A stretch of DNA of 64,000 nucleotides from Oscheius onirici (Eukaryota; Nematoda; Chromadorea; Rhabditida; Rhabditidae): assembly GCA_932521025.1 (NCBI GenBank), contig OW051468.1, positions 5,828,064 to 5,892,063 on the forward strand. Reading direction: 5' to 3'. The translations under genes were made by a program, and so were the position numbers. Below are positions 24,285 to 35,029 of the stretch, one piece after another. The first letter of the stretch is position 1, and every line of letters starts with the position of its first letter. The notes below the pieces were generated by a model, which did no database searches, was not told the origin of the DNA, and was given only the letters and a program-made list of their open reading frames with translations.

Positions 24285-24793
24285 TAAGGGAGAGACGGCA
24301 ATGTGACAGTCAGTTGTGAATCCGCCACAACTGACAGCCTTCGAAAGAAGGTGTCACGCTCGGTCTTCCTGGTTCCTTGGGTACCTCCTCGAGTCCACAG
24401 CGGTGTTTGGTATAGCTCTTGGAGAACCGAGGAATCGTTTGGGGAAGACTGATAGTGCTCTTTTCTAGCGCGAAAACTCGGACAGTTCATGAGAAATATA
24501 GGAGAAACGCGAGTAGTCTTTCTGTTTGATCATTTTCAGGGTCTTGTGGTTGGCCTCAACAGATTATGTTTTCTGTTTGAGTGGACTCCACCGTGCTACT
24601 GTTGTCCTATGGTAGATATTTCGAAGATGTTTCTGAAGAAAAATATGCCGCTTGAAAATCATGCCGACGATGTGGACATCAAAATATAGAAGGCAACCCG
24701 GAAACTGTCATCTCCGAAGATTACACTACCGTCACGATTCTGTCACTTTAGTATGTTTCTTTTTTATGCTATTAAAGATTAGTCTTGGACTGG
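24285..24793 (+). mobile_element. Truncated copy of inverted-repeat element (one inner arm plus loop)
   Basis: About 490 nt match 56252-56760 with only two differences seen, both close to the right end (GCTATTAAAG versus GCTATGAAAG, TAGTCTTGG versus TAGTCCTGG). The outer left arm and the whole right arm are missing, so this copy has no terminal inverted repeat. It should be immobile. Confidence 0.85.
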
Positions 24794-25966
24794 AGCTGCG
24801 GGGAACTGCAGGCTCCAGTCACCTTGTTCCTGTTCTTAATTTTCAGTAGCTGTTTGAAGCAATTTAGTGGGATCACATGTGTCTCTAGTTAGTGTTCCTC
24901 TTTCCGTGCGATCTCCCACCCTGCCTTATTATCTGATTAAAAGTTGGCGTGTCCTGGTTTTCCCGGTATAACAGTCCCTACTTCTTATTATGATGCCTTT
25001 CTCTGTAGCCTGTAAAATGATTGTTGCCACATCTCTGGCAGTAGTTCGGCACTCCGTTAGTTTCTCCAAATTTGCGTCGTTTTTTGTCCAGGAGAAGATC
25101 CAAAACTGTACTGCGTCGTTGCTATTTTCCTAGTTCATTGTCTCACGTATTCTTGAGTGGCATGGTAATACAGTTTGTTATGAAAAAACGTGAAGTATTT
25201 ATTGACTGACCACTACACTTGAACTGTCCACAAAACAGCTCTTTCACTCTCTTGTCGCTACCCACGCCCAAACAGAAAAGGTTCGATTCTTTTTTTCGGT
25301 AGGCGTGCAAATGTTTACTTTTAACCGAGATCGCACACTTATTCTGTTTATCAACTGCCAACCGGTCCTTCTTCCATATAGAGTAATAACCCGCCTTGTC
25401 CGTCCAATTAACGCGTCCCCCTAGGGGAGTGATCCGCACGTGTCTCTCTCTGTACGAACTGACAATCGGCATTACAGTCCCGTCCGCTTTCAGTTCGTCT
25501 TCTTCGTATTCGTCTTTGGCAGTTGTCCTTTCTCAGGGCAAACACAGCTTCTTATGTTTATAAACACATAGCCCAAAAGCCCTCTGATGTTTAGTCTCTT
25601 CTTGTTTTTGGAAAGAAGGTTGAAATCCTTAATCACTTGACCATTTTTTGACGCACCTGTTGCCTATGAGGTGGCCTCCGGTCACCTTGAGATGAAAGAA
25701 ATCCCGCCTTTTTGTCTGGAACAATGGTCAACCTGCGTCGCTTCGTTCAAATCGATTATCTGTTTTCAGCTGGTCACTTCCTTCTCCTAACGTTCTTTGC
25801 TCTAACTTGTTCAAAACAGTGTAACCTCTTGCGATGATTAACTGGTCGTGTCAAACTCGTTCTTCGTTTCCCAGGAAGATATAATGAATGGCTTCCATAT
25901 GTCGATTATAAGAGTTCCAAGACCGTCTCTCTTTATTGAGTCCATCTGTTTCTGACTCCCAGTTTT

Positions 25967-25975
25967 CTCTTCCAG
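25967..25975 (+). other. Probable trans-splice acceptor of TNFAIP8-family gene
   Basis: CTCTTCCAG ends 4 nt before the ATG at 25980. No upstream coding exon is visible. A 4-nt leader is too short for an ordinary 5' UTR but usual after SL addition. Confidence 0.6.
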
Positions 25976-25979
25976 ACCC

Positions 25980-26730
25980 ATGCCGGAGAGTGTCGTGGTC
26001 GAAGCTCCGGGCAGATTCTCGTCTGCTTCGCTATCCGTCCGAGCTCAGAAGAAAATCGCCTCCAAGTTGGCGACACGGTATTCCAGTTCTAGATTTTTAT
26101 GAAGGACGTTTTCAGAAACGTGACTAAATTCTTCCTCCCAGAGACAGTCGATCAGCTCTTTGACCACATTTACAACGTTCTAAAGGAGTTTTACTCAAAA
26201 AAAGATGCTGAAAAAGTGGGTGCAATCGTTTCGAGAGATCAGAGACAGTCATGTTCTTTACTCATTGTGTCTTGCAAAGTCTAAGTACTAAGAATTTTTT
26301 TTTCAGGTGGTCAAGAATATGATAAAACTGGCTGTAAAAGTCTGCATAATGGGTCGAAATGGCCTTCTCACGGCCGAAGATGAGAAACACCTGGATTCTG
26401 CCCAAAGACGAATGCGCACTTTGGCCGTGACTTCGATCTCTTTCAAAAAAGTAAGTCACAAATAAAATTATATAAAAACACGTGCAGGTTGCCTATTCCT
26501 TCGACAGAGAGTACTATCTCGGTATACTGGATTCGGTGAAGGACTCCCTCGAACCATTGGTCGATCTCCATCTCTCTGACAAGTCTCTAAAACGGCTCAA
26601 CCACGTCTTTGAGCATATGGCCAATCCGAAAATGTTGGACGAGTTGTTTTCTCCAAACAGTGGCCATGTGAAGAGTCTCGAAGGAATAGCTGCTGCCTTC
26701 GAAGCTCTGATCGAGACGAAGAATCTCTGA
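25980..26730 (+). CDS. TNFAIP8 / TIPE family phosphoinositide-transfer protein
   Basis: TIPE proteins are all-helical cylinders with a hydrophobic cavity that carries phosphoinositides; they act in survival and membrane-lipid signalling. Exons are 25980-26077, 26116-26215, 26307-26450 and 26488-26730, giving 194 residues, the usual family length. Diagnostic blocks are RAQKKIASKLATR (family AQKKLLSKMATK), KKDAEKVVKNMIKLAVK (KKEAEKIIKNLIKTVIK), RRMRTLAVTSISF, YSFDREYYLGIL, and LKRLNHVFEHMANPKMLDEL (GRVNNVFDHFSDCEFLAAL). A poly(A) signal is at 26768-26773, 72 nt before the next gene's ATG, so the two genes are closely packed on the same strand. Confidence 0.93.
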
Positions 26731-26844
26731 AAAAGTCCGGGTTCCTGTGTGCCAAAAGATGATGACCAATAAAGGGTTTTGCGAGAAAAATCAAAGAGTT
26801 ATCGGGGCTCTGAAGAAGACTTTTATTGGCTGTCAGATAAGCAC

Positions 26845-29399
26845 ATGATGCTCCTCGCGGCTGTTCTTCTCCTCGTTGGAGCTCAGCTTCTCCACGCACA
26901 GAACACTGTTCATCTCGTAAGCTCCAGACTGTATGTTCTTTACAACTATAACCGACTATTGGAGACGGAAGTTGTCCAATGTCCTCAACCCTTTATACAC
27001 GACTTTCCCCAGTTCCTAATGATTTATTTTAAACGACTATACTGCTTTTTCAATATTACCTCAACTACTCAATTGATGGATCAGTTGCATTTCCTTCTTC
27101 GGAAGTTTTGGAAGCCAATCCAGATAGACAGCTATCTTTTGAAAACCCTTTTCACAATTTAGTTATTGAGACTGTTTGCACAGATAATAAACGCAGTGGA
27201 TAAGAAAAGTAAAATATCCCTATTGTCGTTTTAGAAACTGGCAAAATGCCGAAAACTACTGTGTCGCTCGAGGCGGTCATCTCGTCTCGATCCACAACGC
27301 TTTTCAGGCCAATTCCATGACAGGTGTTTTGTTCAGATCAATCAAAACACAAACTCTTGCAGCTCTTGCTCAAAGCACCGACTGTCAGTTTTACTACTCT
27401 GGTGGAAAATGTACGAATGGTCAATGCAGTTGGATTGATGGTAGCCCTTTCAACTACAACAATTGGATGCCTGGACAGCCTGATTCCAGTGCTCATTATG
27501 TTTCTGTCGGTTTTTACACCGGGACGTGGGCCACAGTTTCTGGAAACTCTGGATACTGTTTTGTCTGTCAGACTAGCAAGCCGATGACTGATTGTCTGGA
27601 CTGGAAAAGGGCTGGATACGCGGAGTAGGTTGACTAGTACTCTATTAACCAATTTCAGCGACGGCTTCTACACAATAGCAACTGGAGGTGATCTGGCGAC
27701 GACAGTCTATTGTGACATGACGACAGATGGAGGCGGATGGACTCTTATCCAATCGTAAGATTTCTGATCCATTCCGGAAGGAAGTTCTTTTGACAGACGA
27801 GTCGATGGTTCCGAGTCGTTCTGGGACAGGAAGTGGGCTGACTACAAGTCTGGATTCGGCACAGCGATGAAAAATTACTGGACTGGGAACGAGTTGATTC
27901 ATAAATTGACAGCCAAAGATCTGTCGGTTACTCTGAGAATGGAAATGTACAAGGACGGAACACCGAACTCGGTTGTAGCCAATGACTACTGGTGGAATGA
28001 TTATGATCAGTTCCAGGTGGGGTTCGCCTAATAATCATGGAAGTAACCAGCATTCTTCCACACGGTTAATAACAACTCCTAGTCATTTTCATGAATCGAA
28101 GTAGACACCCTCGCTGTTTCATTCCATTAGCTCGGAGTAATCTGATTCGATAAAAACGTGACTTTGATACTCGGCTTCTGATTCTTAGAAAGGTAGTCAC
28201 AATAGAGTCTTCGGACTGTTGGCGGAGTTACATACTATCTATTTTAAATTGCTCCCAAGTCTGTATCTGTCTGAGGCTTTTATTGAGGATAAGGAGGGGA
28301 GATTTGTGAAGATCCGACGAAAGTTGTTGTTTTGTTATTTTGGAAAAGTTGCTTTGAAAAACTCAAAAGCAATTAGGTAGTTAGTTCTGGGAAAAAAACA
28401 GTTAAGGGAACATTGCTGAAGTCAGGATGGATCTGTAGTAGAAGAATGGAATAGAATTCATGGAACGGCATGATCCTGTAAGAACAGTGAGACAGATTGT
28501 GAGAATTCGCAGAAGAAGGGGGAATCTTCACTTCTAACCCTGAAAGGGCGTTGCGAAATTGTATTAACTCAAAAAAGCAGAAGAATATGGGAATCGAAAT
28601 ACATTGGAAAAACTAGAATTCCTAGAAATCGAGTCAGGTTTCGTGTCCTGTGTATCCTGTCTTCGCAACCTTCTTAAAATACCTTAGGTTCTGTTTCATA
28701 TTTTCAAGTGATTCCCTCAACTTCTGTTTGATAAGTTGACGTATTCAGATCAGATTCTAGATACTCCCCGTCTAATCTAATTTGACCTTTAACGAGCCTG
28801 TCGAGATCTCCCCTCAAAATTGCCAGTGATCAAATAAATTATCTAATGAACACGCATATCCGGTTAAAAGATGTTTTTCGAGAGAGAATACGAACTTTTG
28901 TACACCTAACCAAACAGTTTAATGATCAACAGGATTCAGGTGGCTAGCGAGGCTGATAACTATCGTCTGCATTTGTCTATCGACTGGCAAAATGTCAAGG
29001 GAAACGCTTCATCTGGATGGTTAGAATTATGTTACCATTCAGTATAAAAATATAGGTATGACATTACATACTCCTCTGGCGCTCCATTTTCTACGATCGA
29101 TCGAATCAACGATCCTCAGTCGGATTGTATCACCAAGTATCAAATGGGGTAGGCTTTTGTTATGCCATTGTAAAACTTAGATCTTATATTTATTTTGTTT
29201 TAGAGGATGGTGGCTGTACTACTGTACTCTTGCTACACTGAACGGAGCTTATACCCCTGTTGACTGGAGCGCTGGATACGGTAGTTGTTCCGTTTCCTTG
29301 TTTTTGACTCAATCTTTAGGGATATTTTTCGTGCCAAACGGAGGTGATGAAGTCATCCATCCGCGAACCACCTACATGAAAATTCGAGCAGTGAAGTGA
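26845..29399 (+). CDS. Secreted C-type lectin-like domain fused to a fibrinogen-related domain
   Basis: Exons are 26845-26930, 27235-27323, 27363-27624, 27659-27754, 27797-28016, 28940-29019, 29056-29148, 29204-29280 and 29320-29399, giving 360 residues in phase. A signal peptide (MMLLAAVLLLVGAQLLHAQ) leads directly into a CTLD that begins at NWQNAENYCVARGGHLVSIH and ends at YCFVCQT. The usual first loop with its CPxGW...C is missing. A fibrinogen C-terminal domain follows: DGFYTIATGGD, YCDMTTDGGGWTLIQ, then SESFWDRKWADYKSGFG and NELIHKLT, with the final GWWLYYCTLATLNGAY block. The FReD calcium loop is only partly conserved. The likely role is extracellular recognition of glycans or acetylated ligands, probably in immunity. 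Intron 28017-28939 carries a dispersed repeat. Confidence 0.88.
28234..28570 (+). repeat. Dispersed repeat, copy B (intronic)
   Basis: It shares with 1419-1700 the CTATTTTAAATTGCTCCCAA box, a TTGAGGATAAGGAGGGGAG box about 45 nt later, and a distal GGGCGTTGC box. Intervening sequence is much less similar. It lies in the 923-nt intron of the lectin/fibrinogen gene. Confidence 0.6.
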
Positions 29400-31083
29400 T
29401 ACCGAATGAATAATTTCTCTCTCGCTAAATATTCTGAGCTCTGACCCATCCTGAATCTGACGTGATTTGCAGCAACGTCAATGTAGTTAATTTGGCTTGT
29501 CTGTTTGTTTCCACTGCGTATACAGGTCAAAATGGACACATTATGTCATTCGAGCAAACATGTAAGCCGAGCAGTGAGTCAACTAGTAATAGCCAATGTG
29601 TGTTCATCTTGTGGCTCGCTTCCTCTTGTATTCAGATCTTTGTTTTACTCATTGTAAGGCTTCTTTATTACCGTAGGGCCTGACTAGATTCCGCAAAGAG
29701 CAGTGGCATTTCCTTTGTGTACCGCGACACATACGATATAAACATTTGTGGCAATGGCTACCGTACTCGAAAACAAGTTAAATGTTGGCAGTAACTGGAA
29801 TAATAAGTCAGATTTGACTCTTATGGCCACAAAGAGGAAATCTTTAGCCTGTTCACTTTACTAATCAAAAAGTGACTATTTCAAGAATACTAGTTTTCGA
29901 GTCCAAGTTATGTGAAGAATGTTAACCAACTCAAACCAATTAAAAATGCTTACACACTCAAATATACTTCTTTCTATAGGTAAAACTTAAGACGCGCTCT
30001 GTATTCTCTCGAATATTTTCACAAAAATATTCCATATTTATGTCAATCCATGCCTTATTGTGTTGTCCGTGACTCTGTTTGTCTGATATACTACTATCTC
30101 CAACCTCAGTCCACATCCACCCGCGTGTTTAGAAAACCACCCCAAAACCTCCTAGACTCTGTTCTCAAGTCTTATCATAAACAATTAGGTAAACAGCTGC
30201 TTTCCCATGTTGTGTCTCTTTCGCAAAAATAGCTAAGGCGAGCTGGGATTTCCCTCCATTATTCACTTCGCCTACTCCTCGTACTCTAACAGTCACTCTT
30301 TTCGTCTAAGCCAACATTTGAGCCCAAATTGCCTCATCTTCCGAAGAGGGTGGGATGACGATAGTCCAATGAGGCTCAGAATTTTTAACGGGATTCTTCG
30401 CCTACCCCAATATTTTCTGAGGGGACCGCCTCCGGTCTCTGGCCACTGTGGGAATCTTACGCTCGTTCTCATAACATAAGAATAGCTTATATGTTTACTA
30501 TTTTGGTTTTCTATTAGACATTTGTGAAATGCTTTATGGGTTTGACTTGAATCTGTCTATAAAAACCTGAGCACCTGTACACTTGGGAAATGATTTTATT
30601 ACGAGTGGTATAATTTGATCAACTAGCTCCCTTTCAAGAGTTCGTTTCTTGTTCTTACCTGATGTTGAGCTGTTTTGGATTTTTTCAGACTAACTAGCCA
30701 AGATCTACCGGTTCTGAGATTTTACGATCTACCCTTTTGCTTCCACTATGTTAACGAAACTTATGAAGTTCACAGAATTGTGTAGCCTTTCCGACCTCCG
30801 TCTACGTCAACCACTCGCAAGTCACACATTGAACTCGGTTGTGTGGGATTTTCTCATGAGATTCCTGCGCAACGAGAGACCTTAGGTCCTGGTCACTACG
30901 TAATCCAACTCTCTTCATTTTTTTTGTTAAAATAGGAAAAGTACGAGCTTAATCGGATCGAAGGGGCGGGAACTAATATTTCTCTATTCACTCGGAACAA
31001 AAAGAGTCAGTGTCTTTTCCATCTAATCCTTTCTGATTAAGTATCTTATGACCCGCCTCCAATCAGGTCATTTTCAGCTCAGA
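29400..31083. other. 1.7-kb intergenic region, nothing recognised
   Basis: AT-rich DNA between two same-strand secreted-protein genes. Short ORFs lack homology, signal peptides or matching splice sites. It probably holds the 3' UTR of the lectin/fibrinogen gene and the promoter of the Cys-rich gene. Confidence 0.5.
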
Positions 31084-31667
31084 ATGATCCGAATAGCGAC
31101 GCTTTCTTTTCTGGCTACTTCCGTGGGAGCTACCTTTCTGGTAAGATATTTAACGTCGTATGTTGTTATATTTTCCTCTGGTTTCATATTATACGTCTAG
31201 AAATTGTGTACCAGATTTAGCAAATGCAGAGTTATAGCTCCTTTAACAGTGAACAAAGAAGATTTTCAGTTCAACATGAACTCGTACCAAGCTCCAACAT
31301 GTGATCTACATGAACCGTGTCTCACAAGAGATCTTTCAACCCAGAACAGAGGCATTCCCAATCTTAGTCTATGTAGTTGTCCAGACGAACAGACTTGTAC
31401 CGACGACCACCCACTTGACATCAAAGGCGTTCGTTATTCGGTACAAAACCTCTGGAATCGTTTGAACAAGAAACATTTCAGTTTTGCCATCCACTTGCCT
31501 TGTTGACCTGCCGTGACAATGAAATTGGTCTGATTTTGGGGAAAGGAGGACTCCAGAGACATGTTCGATGCCATTGCCCGGAAACTCACGATCTGAAGCA
31601 GATTCGTCATGATTCGGAATCCTCGCGATTAGCAGACATCCACTTCGAATGCGTTCCATCTTCGTAA
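31084..31667 (+). CDS. Secreted cysteine-rich protein of unknown family
   Basis: Exons are 31084-31140, 31201-31440 and 31482-31667, giving 160 residues in phase. The first exon codes a signal peptide (MIRIATLSFLATSVGATFL). The mature part has many cysteines in paired contexts (TCDLHEPC, LCSCPDEQTC, FCHPLALLTC, RCHCPETH, FECVPSS), so it should be disulfide-bonded and extracellular. I do not recognise the domain. The even spread of CxC and CxnC pairs across the whole length looks like a single compact domain rather than EGF repeats. The donor of exon 1 and acceptor of exon 2 are good, and the second intron (41 nt) removes a frame break. It is followed 567 bp downstream by the DUF273 gene. Confidence 0.7.
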
Positions 31668-32234
31668 TGTGAGTTTTTTTTCTGTTGAATACGGAGGGGC
31701 CTCACTCGAGTGTGAACGTCATTTCTTTTTAATAATTAAGCTACGGACATGTCTCCTTCCGAACATACAAATTAATTTTTCCAGACGTCGCTTAGGGGAT
31801 CGTCAGATCTCTACACTCAGTTCGTCATCGGTCATGGCTCTTCGCGTCTCCCCAAATTGTATTTTTACCTATCCCGCTCCCAACGATCTCAATATGTCCC
31901 CGTGTTGTTCAATGTGTCATTCGCGATCATCATGTTTGGTAGTTCCAATAAAGGCGATAGTATGAGTTTTCTGCTCATATTTCTAGTTTTGCTGGAAAAT
32001 AGGGGAGTCGGTCTACAAAAATAAGTGGATTACTCACTGTTAGACAGTGTGCTGACTCAAACCACCTGCTATCATTTACGTATAAATCTGGATTGTATTT
32101 TTGACACTTCCAGTGACGCAAGGGACAAAGTCTACACGAGCCGGCTGTACACAAATTGAGCAAAAGAGGCTGTAATGAAAAGGAATACAGGCTTGAGGAC
32201 ACTCGGAGATCCCAATCTGCCACCCCCGATTTCA
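31668..32234. other. Intergenic spacer, nothing recognised
   Basis: 567 bp between two same-strand genes. No exon, repeat or clear regulatory motif was identified. Confidence 0.5.
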
Positions 32235-34208
32235 ATGAATCGATCGGCGCTCTACCTTCTGGGTCTGATCATCTTCGTCCGTTTTATTTTTATCAACTAC
32301 CAGGTGTTAAGTTAATCTTACCAAATATAGTTGAATTGAGTCAGGAACCAGCTTATAAGGTCGACTTGTCACCTGTGAGAGCACCAGCGAGGAGGACTCA
32401 AAAGATCTTGATATTGGTCGTGTTGAACAGCAAAACGAGCAAAGAGGAATACGAGTAAGTCGTTGTGACTCAAAAATGGTTCGATATTCCGTAGGTGTCG
32501 TTATGGTACATATGAATCGTACCATAGCTTTTTATTAAACAAGGTTTGCAACGTTCAGGGCTAAAGTTATAAATTCCTCGTTTCTATCTATTACTTCGTT
32601 CTATGGCCGATACTCCAGTTCATGCTTCCCCTGTCACTCCGTTCCAGTCACCCCCCGTCCCATTCCTGCAAAGAAAGTACCAAAGTCCTCAACAGTAATA
32701 TTCGCGTCTGTCGTTTTGAATTAGTTGTGTAGTAAATTATTCTTGTTTTTTTTGTATAAAAAGATACAAAAACCTATTAACATTTCAGTAATTGATTTCA
32801 AAAACAAAAAATGTGCTGTTTTATTTAGCCTTTATAATTTTCTAACTTTTATTTTGAAAAATCAGATTCCCGCTGAACACAATCCGCTGCTATGCACATC
32901 GACACAATTATTCATTGGCTATCGTAGAAGATGTCGACTATGGATTAGAATGTCGTCAAAAAGATGCAAGTCCGACCAATTTGCTTTATCCCATCAGATT
33001 TAGTACATGTTCCGTCGTCACTGCATTTCCGCGACACTTCTGGCTCAGTCACCCACAACCCAGTGGCTTCTCTTTCTTGACGCCGATATAGCCGTGGCGA
33101 ATCCCGACAGATTAATTGAAGAATATTTGGATCCGCATGCTGACCTCATCATGTATGACCGTTTTATCAGCTGGGAAATTGCTATGGGCTCTTATCTGGC
33201 CAAGAACAGTCTCTGGACTAGGGACTTTCTCAGAAAATTGGCCAACTTCGAGCAAGAATTACCAAACAGCTTCACAGGTTCTGATAACGGAGCTGTGCAT
33301 GTAAGTTTTTGCTTTCATATACTAGTACAAACGAGTAAAGGTCAAAGCCTACTTTTCGCGGAAGTGATCTAACGGAATGACGTTTGTCTACCCGACTTTT
33401 TAAATGTCTGGCATAGATTTGTAGCCGGGTCACACGCGCCTAGACTTTTCCGACACGTAGGTCAGCTGAATGTGAAAATGTATGAAGTGCAGGGGATTGA
33501 GAAAATTAGACAATATTAAGAGAAACAGTAGTCCAGAAAAATTTATCTTTCTGTTTTGAATGAATAAAACGTTTTCAGGCTTTTATTCTTCTGAATTTGC
33601 AGTCAACCTCATTTGAAAAAGCGAGGATATGTATGGATATTTGGAAAACCTCAGCCGGCTTCGAGGACCTCTTTCTTTTCGAAGCCTGTGCTAGATCAGT
33701 CATGGGAGGCGAAACATTTATTGAAAAACTTAAAGTCATACCGAAGGTATTTTTGCTTCTGACTAACCGATATTCACAAAGGAAGTCCAGCAGAATGGTA
33801 TGCTGATACAGAACGTTCTAAATAATAAACGCAGTAAAATCTTTCAGGGTCGAGGTTGGGTTCGAGATGGTTGGATTTCTCAGTCTAAATGGAGTCCCGA
33901 CAGGGACTTTATGTTACACGGATACAAGAGCAGCGACAGACATTATAGAACAGGTCTCGTGGTTGTTGACAAAATTAGAGAGTGGGTCTCAGTACGCTTC
34001 ATGTGGTACTCATTTCTATCTGAGGATGTTCACACACCAGGTACTATCCAATCTCTTTGTTTTCAAACAAATTCCAGTTTGTTCTTGGCTCTACGACAAA
34101 GACCTCATTCTAACTTCTGAAGAACTGGATCAGATTCTTCTGCCACTTCACCAGCTCATTCAAAAGCGTTATTGGCGCACTCTTGGTCTGCTGTCAACTC
34201 GCATCTGA
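32235..34208 (+). CDS. DUF273 family type II membrane glycosyltransferase-like protein
   Basis: DUF273 proteins are nematode-expanded GT-A-fold transferases related to fungal galactosyltransferases; their acceptors are mostly unknown. Exons are 32235-32303, 32345-32454, 32866-32965, 33004-33300, 33579-33746, 33848-34040 and 34078-34208, giving 355 residues in phase. An N-terminal signal-anchor (LYLLGLIIFVRFIFINYQ) places the catalytic domain in the Golgi lumen. Key blocks are IRCYAHRHNYSLAIVED, QKDYMFRRHC, WLLFLDADIAVANPDRLIEE with the DxD metal motif, SDNGAVH and FEACARSVMGG. GRGWVRDGW and DFMLHGYKSS complete the set. Intron 32966-33003 is GC-AG (GAT|GCAAGT). A GT-AG intron there would break the QKDYMFRRHC motif. 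The last exon is less conserved and its splice choice is moderately certain. Confidence 0.88.
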
Positions 34209-35029
34209 ACATCGATCCAAGGAGCTAATCCGTCGTGCTTATCCGCTCCCGACTATCAGTAAGAACAGTCGCCGCCTCAACAGCCAATCAAGTGCCGGAT
34301 GTGCGTGACTACTCAGAGGCTTCTTTATGACTTCTTCTTCTCTCTTCATGAGTTTTTCTAGTCCAAGCAGTTATTTTGTTTGTGTGTAAAGTTATAAAGG
34401 GTACTGGTTCTGTTCCCTTTGTCAGCTTTTAGTTGATCCGTTTGCTCTCCAGTCGTGTTGCTTTTTTGTCCCATTTGCATTTACTAGACATTCAATTAGA
34501 TCTTCAGTATTTCTTCAGGAATGTTGTGTAACTCATGACCAGACTCTCGCCCTTTAGATAAAGTTAGTCATTCCTTATTTAGGTTCAAGTGTCTTAGGAA
34601 CAGAAATAATTTGATTCTATTATCAGACGGACAACTCTCCTCTCCATGCTCACTCTCGTGTGAGTCCAAAATATGGAGAGAAGATGTTTCCCTGAACGAA
34701 TATGCCAAAGCTTCCCACGATAACTTTTGACGCAATCCCGCTCTTCATTGCTATATCCGTCCACATTAGCACGCTTCATCTCTTCCTTTTCACCTTCTCT
34801 TTCCTTTCCATGATTGCAAACACAAATCCAACACAAACATCGAAAACGAGCTCATAACAACAGTAGTCTAGGCCATTTTGTGTGCGAGAGATCCCCGACC
34901 ACTTTCGCTAGTCCACAGCCAAAAACTATAATCGTATTCGGCTCACGTCTTTTGCTAATCCTCGTAGTCACCATGACGACTCTCCATCTTCGTTCCATCC
35001 GATTTCTCATCTATTTAAAAATTTACAGA
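34209..35029. other. Intergenic spacer, nothing recognised
   Basis: 821 bp between DUF273 and the Rab-effector gene. It ends in ATTTACAG (35021-35028), a probable trans-splice or intron acceptor one base before the next ATG. No supported exon was found. Confidence 0.5.

Larger units (their letters stand above)
23981..25979. other. 2-kb gap holding a truncated copy of the inverted-repeat element
   Basis: No gene was recognised. Positions 24285-24793 are a near-identical copy of part of the element at 56051-57180. The remainder (24794-25979) shows only short unsupported ORFs and is probably upstream DNA of the TNFAIP8-family gene. Confidence 0.55.
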
